This document shows, piece after piece, positions 40,716 through 43,433 of a DNA stretch of 43,433 nt. This stretch comes from Clostridiales bacterium UBA7011 (GTDB lineage Bacteria; Bacillota; Clostridia; Oscillospirales; Butyricicoccaceae), in contig DJXF01000107.1 in the NCBI GenBank assembly GCA_002449635.1, forward strand, positions 1 through 43,433, written 5' to 3'. A program made the translations under genes and the position numbers. Positions within the stretch are counted from its first letter, which is position 1; each line of letters begins with the position of its first letter. The notes below the pieces were generated by a model. That model ran no database searches. It was not told the DNA's origin and worked only from the letters and a program-made list of their open reading frames with translations.

Positions 40716-42152
40716 TTATTCCAGCTGATCGCGGTCCAGCTTGCCGTTTTCCGTCATCGGCAGGGCATCGACAATGCGGACGATGCCGGGGATCATCTGG
40801 CTCGGCAGATGCGGACGGGCCGCCGCGCGAACCTGTCCCGGCGTCATCTTGCGGTTGAGCGTGACATAAGCGACCAGATGGCCGTACCGCTCAACAACGC
40901 CGCAGCCCGTGACGCCCTTGATGCGGCACATGTGGTTCTCAACATCGCCCGGCTCAATGCGGTAGCCGCGCACCTTAATCAGGCTGTTCTTCCGATTGCT
41001 CCAGAACAGACGTCCGTCCGTCGTCTTAAATCCGATGTCGCCCGTTCTGAGGGCCGGCACGCCGTCAATTTCGAAGAATCCGCCGACATCACCGTCGCCG
41101 TAGCCCGCTGTGACGCTGTCGCCGACCAGGACAATTTCGCCTTCGTCACCATCTGCCAGCTCTGTTTCGTCGTTCATAATGCGAATTTCTGTTGCAGCGG
41201 ATGCGACAATGCCGACCGGGAGACGGTCATCGCACATATCATCGGTAATCTGCGCGGCGCTGACGTTGCACGTCGCCTCTGTCGGACCGTAACCGTTAAA
41301 GACTGCCAGATTTTCATCGAAACGCTCCAGCAGACGGCGAACGGTGCCCGGATGCAGCGACTCGCCGGACAGATAAATCACACGCAGCTTCGGCATCATC
41401 TCGCGGGTAAAGCGTTCGCTGCGCATCAGGAATTCCGCCAGAGTCGGCGTCATGACGAGCAGAACCGCATCGCTCTCCGAGATGTGCGGATACAGGGTGG
41501 AAAGATGCTGCTGTGCCTCGGCATCGGTCGTGACCAGTGTGCGTCCGTGCGACAGCGCATAATAGATATCAATCATGGACAGGTCAATGGAGAACATCGC
41601 CATATTCAGTACCGTTCCCTCAATGTCCTGCGTCAGCGGAATGGTCTTATCAATCCAGTTAATGAAATTATTCAGATTGCGGCGCGTCGCGTGCACACCC
41701 TTCGGCTCACCCGTGCTGCCGGATGTATAGGTAATATATGCCAGCTCATCATCCGGGATGTCCACAGGCAATGCGACATCCTCTTCCGGCGCATTTTCCG
41801 AAAGCGTTACAATATTCTCTGTGCGGATATCCATCGCTCCGGCAAAGCCGCGGCCGACAGCGCACAAAACCAGTCCGGCTTCTGCCTGAGCCGCGATTGA
41901 CTTGCGGCGTCCAACCGGCTGTGCCGAGCTGACCGGAATATATGCGACACCTGCGCGCAGACAGGCGACATACGCAAGAATCATGCTGTATTCCTTGTGT
42001 CCATAGACAATGATACGTTTGGCTCCGCTCGCGACAATATGCTTGGCAAGGTTTTCACTCCGGCGATACAGCTCATCATAAGTGATCGAACCCGCAGACG
42101 AAACACACGCCAGGGTATCTCCGGGATAAGAAAAAATCGAAGAAATATTCAT
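40716..42152 (-). CDS. Stand-alone AMP-binding adenylation enzyme (DltA/NRPS A-domain-like)
   Basis: A 478-residue enzyme of the acyl-adenylate superfamily. Core motifs are in order: AYIPVSSAQP (A2), YITYTSGSTGEPKG (A3), MFSIDLSMID (A4), FNGYGPTEATCNVS (A5), RTGDIG (A7), KVRGYRIEPGDVENHM (A8) and the C-terminal catalytic Lys in TENGKLDRD (A10). This layout, without carrier protein, matches D-alanine ligases and free-standing A-domains. No dltB, dltC or thioesterase gene lies nearby, so substrate and acceptor are unknown. It has its own promoter and terminator. Start ATG at 42152 has AGGAGAG upstream. Confidence 0.85.
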   Translation of the reverse strand: MNISSIFSYPGDTLACVSSAGSITYDELYRRSENLAKHIVASGAKRIIVYGHKEYSMILAYVACLRAGVAYIPVSSAQPVGRRKSIAAQAEAGLVLCAVGRGFAGAMDIRTENIVTLSENAPEEDVALPVDIPDDELAYITYTSGSTGEPKGVHATRRNLNNFINWIDKTIPLTQDIEGTVLNMAMFSIDLSMIDIYYALSHGRTLVTTDAEAQQHLSTLYPHISESDAVLLVMTPTLAEFLMRSERFTREMMPKLRVIYLSGESLHPGTVRRLLERFDENLAVFNGYGPTEATCNVSAAQITDDMCDDRLPVGIVASAATEIRIMNDETELADGDEGEIVLVGDSVTAGYGDGDVGGFFEIDGVPALRTGDIGFKTTDGRLFWSNRKNSLIKVRGYRIEPGDVENHMCRIKGVTGCGVVERYGHLVAYVTLNRKMTPGQVRAAARPHLPSQMIPGIVRIVDALPMTENGKLDRDQLE

Positions 42153-42225
42153 GGTACTCTCTCTCCTGTCTGATTGGATATGAAAACGGTATGTCCTGAA
42201 AAATTTACTGTTTGTTACTTATTAA

Positions 42226-42254
42226 AATATACCATGTTAACCCGTTTGTTTCAA
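42226..42254 (-). promoter_or_regulatory. Promoter of the adenylation-enzyme gene
   Basis: Minus strand TTGAAA (42249-42254), 17-base spacer, TATATT (42226-42231) with a TG extension. The leader is about 65 nt. Confidence 0.8.
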
Positions 42255-42303
42255 CTGAATTTTGCGATTTTCAACGATAATTGAATTATTTTTATAATTT
42301 GTC

Positions 42304-42332
42304 TTGACAGCAACCGGCAAATGAATTAGGAT
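42304..42332 (+). promoter_or_regulatory. Promoter of metK
   Basis: TTGACA (42304-42309), 17-base spacer, TAGGAT (42327-42332). It starts a leader that contains the SAM-I riboswitch. Confidence 0.8.
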
Positions 42333-42352
42333 AAAAGGCACAATATCATATC

Positions 42353-42450
42353 CTTATCAAGAGCGGCGGAGGGAACGGCCCGATGAAGCCCGGCAACCTG
42401 CATATCAGCAAGGTGCCAATTCCGACGGCGCATCCGGATCGAGAGATGAG
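42353..42450 (+). ncRNA. SAM-I (S-box) riboswitch
   Basis: The aptamer core is clear: ATCAAGAGCGGCGGAGGGA, GGCCCGATGAAGCCCGGCAACC (read as two short blocks), AAGGTGCCAATTCC and GAGAGATGAGG, in the usual order. P1 pairs CTTATC (42353-42358) with GATGAG (42445-42450). With SAM bound, the aptamer holds the P1 strand and lets the terminator at 42462 form; without SAM, metK is transcribed. It therefore shuts SAM synthetase when SAM is plentiful. Confidence 0.95.
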
Positions 42451-42461
42451 GTTATTCATTC

Positions 42462-42496
42462 AACGCTCTGCCTGCGCAGGAGCGTTTTTTCTTTTT
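42462..42496 (+). terminator. Riboswitch-controlled terminator of metK
   Basis: AACGCTC...GGAGCGTT stem with an inner GC...GC pairing, followed by TTTTTTCTTTTTT. It is 35 bases before the metK start and is the expression platform of the SAM-I riboswitch. Confidence 0.9.
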
Positions 42497-42531
42497 TCAA
42501 AATCATTTTTACAGAAAGTTGAGGATATCAA

Positions 42532-43433
42532 ATGGGCAGATATTTATTTACGTCCGAGTCCGTGACCGAGGGACATCCCGACAAAATCTGCGATCAGATT
42601 TCTGATGCAGTCCTTGATGCAATTTTAGAAAAAGACCCGCAGGCGCGCGTTGCCTGCGAGACAACCGCAACCACCGGACTGATCTCTGTCATGGGAGAAA
42701 TTTCCACCACCTGCTATGTCGATATTCCGAGAATTGCACGGCAGATTGTCCGCGAAATCGGCTATGACCGCGCAAAATACGGGTTTGACTGCGAGACCTG
42801 TGCAGTCGTTACCACGCTGGATGAGCAGTCTGCCGACATCGCGATGGGTGTCGACAAGGCATACGAAAGCAAGACAGAACAGGACGCCGATCTGACCGAG
42901 GGCGCCGGCGATCAGGGCATGATGTTTGGATATGCCTGCAATGAGACGCCCGAACTGATGCCGCTGCCGATTTCCCTGGCACACAAAATGGCAAAGCGTC
43001 TGACCGAGGTGCGCAAGTCCGAAACCGTGGACTATCTTCGCCCGGACGGAAAAACGCAGGTCACAGTCGAATACGACCGCGAGGGCAAGCCGGTGCACAT
43101 TGACACCGTCGTTCTCTCAACACAGCACAGCCCGGAGGTATCCCTCGATCAGATTCGCCGCGATATGATTGAATTTGTTATCAAGCCGACCCTTCCGGCA
43201 GTGCTGTTTGATGAAAAAACCCGCATTTATGTCAATCCGACCGGTCGTTTTGTCATCGGCGGACCGCAGGGCGACACCGGTCTGACCGGACGAAAGATTA
43301 TTGTCGACACCTACGGCGGCTCCGCTCCGCACGGCGGCGGAGCATTTTCCGGAAAGGACCCGACCAAGGTTGACCGTTCGGGTGCGTATGCCGCACGGTA
43401 TGTGGCAAAGAATATTGTTGCCGCCGGACTCGC
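42532..43433 (+). CDS. metK: S-adenosylmethionine synthetase, 3' end cut by the window
   Basis: About 300 codons are visible of a protein usually near 395 residues. It starts MGRYLFTSESVTEGHPDK with the catalytic His15, and contains EGAGDQGMMFGYACNET (the flexible-loop region), and GGPQGDTGLTGRKIIVDTYGG in two motif parts, then GGGAFSGKDPTKVDRS, the P-loop-like signature. It joins ATP and methionine into SAM. The ATG at 42532 has GAGG 7 bases before. It is controlled by the SAM-I riboswitch at 42353-42450. No damage is seen in the visible part. Confidence 0.97.
   Translation, partial: MGRYLFTSESVTEGHPDKICDQISDAVLDAILEKDPQARVACETTATTGLISVMGEISTTCYVDIPRIARQIVREIGYDRAKYGFDCETCAVVTTLDEQSADIAMGVDKAYESKTEQDADLTEGAGDQGMMFGYACNETPELMPLPISLAHKMAKRLTEVRKSETVDYLRPDGKTQVTVEYDREGKPVHIDTVVLSTQHSPEVSLDQIRRDMIEFVIKPTLPAVLFDEKTRIYVNPTGRFVIGGPQGDTGLTGRKIIVDTYGGSAPHGGGAFSGKDPTKVDRSGAYAARYVAKNIVAAGL

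Larger units (their letters stand above)
42153..42531. other. Divergent region between adenylation gene and metK
   Basis: A 379-base AT-rich gap. The left part carries the adenylation-gene promoter (42226-42254); the right part carries the metK promoter, SAM-I aptamer and terminator. The bases 42255-42300 hold AT-rich sequence with no recognised element. Confidence 0.7.

Overview
This window reads as core chromosome of a low-to-moderate GC-biased anaerobic Firmicute, most likely a Clostridia gut lineage (Oscillospiraceae/Butyricicoccaceae-like). The reasons are the strong AGGAGG-type ribosome sites, the yicC-remA-gmk-rpoZ-coaBC-priA-def-fmt-rsmB-rlmN-prpC-prkC-rsgA-thiN gene order known from Bacillus and Clostridia, a SAM-I riboswitch on metK, cdaA-cdaR, TIGR03905 and DUF5685 genes, and a 2-hydroxyacyl-CoA dehydratase-type activase. 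The family placement is inferred. No phage, IS element, CRISPR array, tRNA or rRNA was seen. Almost everything before 33.6 kb is on the minus strand, so transcription runs toward lower coordinates.

Layout. 1-3.2 kb: a small LysR-controlled redox module: an NTF2-like protein cut by the window edge, a flavodoxin lipoprotein, an aldo/keto reductase and the LysR regulator. Two promoters there share the same T-N11-A operator at the same distance from the -35 box. 3.2-4.6 kb: a tiny membrane ORF, nrdR and a sugar phosphate isomerase-like TIM barrel. 4.7-7.1 kb: secF and secD. 7.2-10 kb: purB and a class I aminotransferase, each with its own promoter. 10.3-25.5 kb: one long operon from yicC down to a TSCPD-domain gene, joining nucleotide metabolism (gmk), transcription (rpoZ), CoA synthesis, replication restart, translation start (def, fmt), rRNA methylation, Ser/Thr phospho-signalling (prkC/prpC), ribosome assembly (rsgA) and thiamine diphosphate synthesis. 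The rpe gene usually found between rsgA and thiN is absent.

25.6-27.7 kb: DUF5685 protein, a J-domain protein with a Cys-rich tail, and a small integral membrane protein. 27.8-31.9 kb: cdaA and cdaR (cyclic di-AMP synthesis) translationally coupled to a large FAD-dependent dehydrogenase and an RseC-like membrane protein. 32.1-33.6 kb: cysteine desulfurase with a DUF3343 (Se/S carrier-like) partner. 33.7-34.9 kb: a plus-strand DUF815 ATPase, convergent with a macrodomain gene; between them lies a row of hairpins flanked by two exact 24-bp direct repeats. 36-40.5 kb: a broken small HTH-like gene remnant and a split two-gene activase/dehydratase system behind a promoter with a palindrome in its spacer. 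40.7-42.2 kb: a stand-alone adenylation enzyme. 42.3 kb to the end: SAM-I riboswitch and the first two thirds of metK.

The best candidates for undescribed biology are the activase/dehydratase pair with its palindromic promoter, the duplicated LysR promoter, and the hairpin array. Gene functions are assigned by motif recognition only; no database search was possible.
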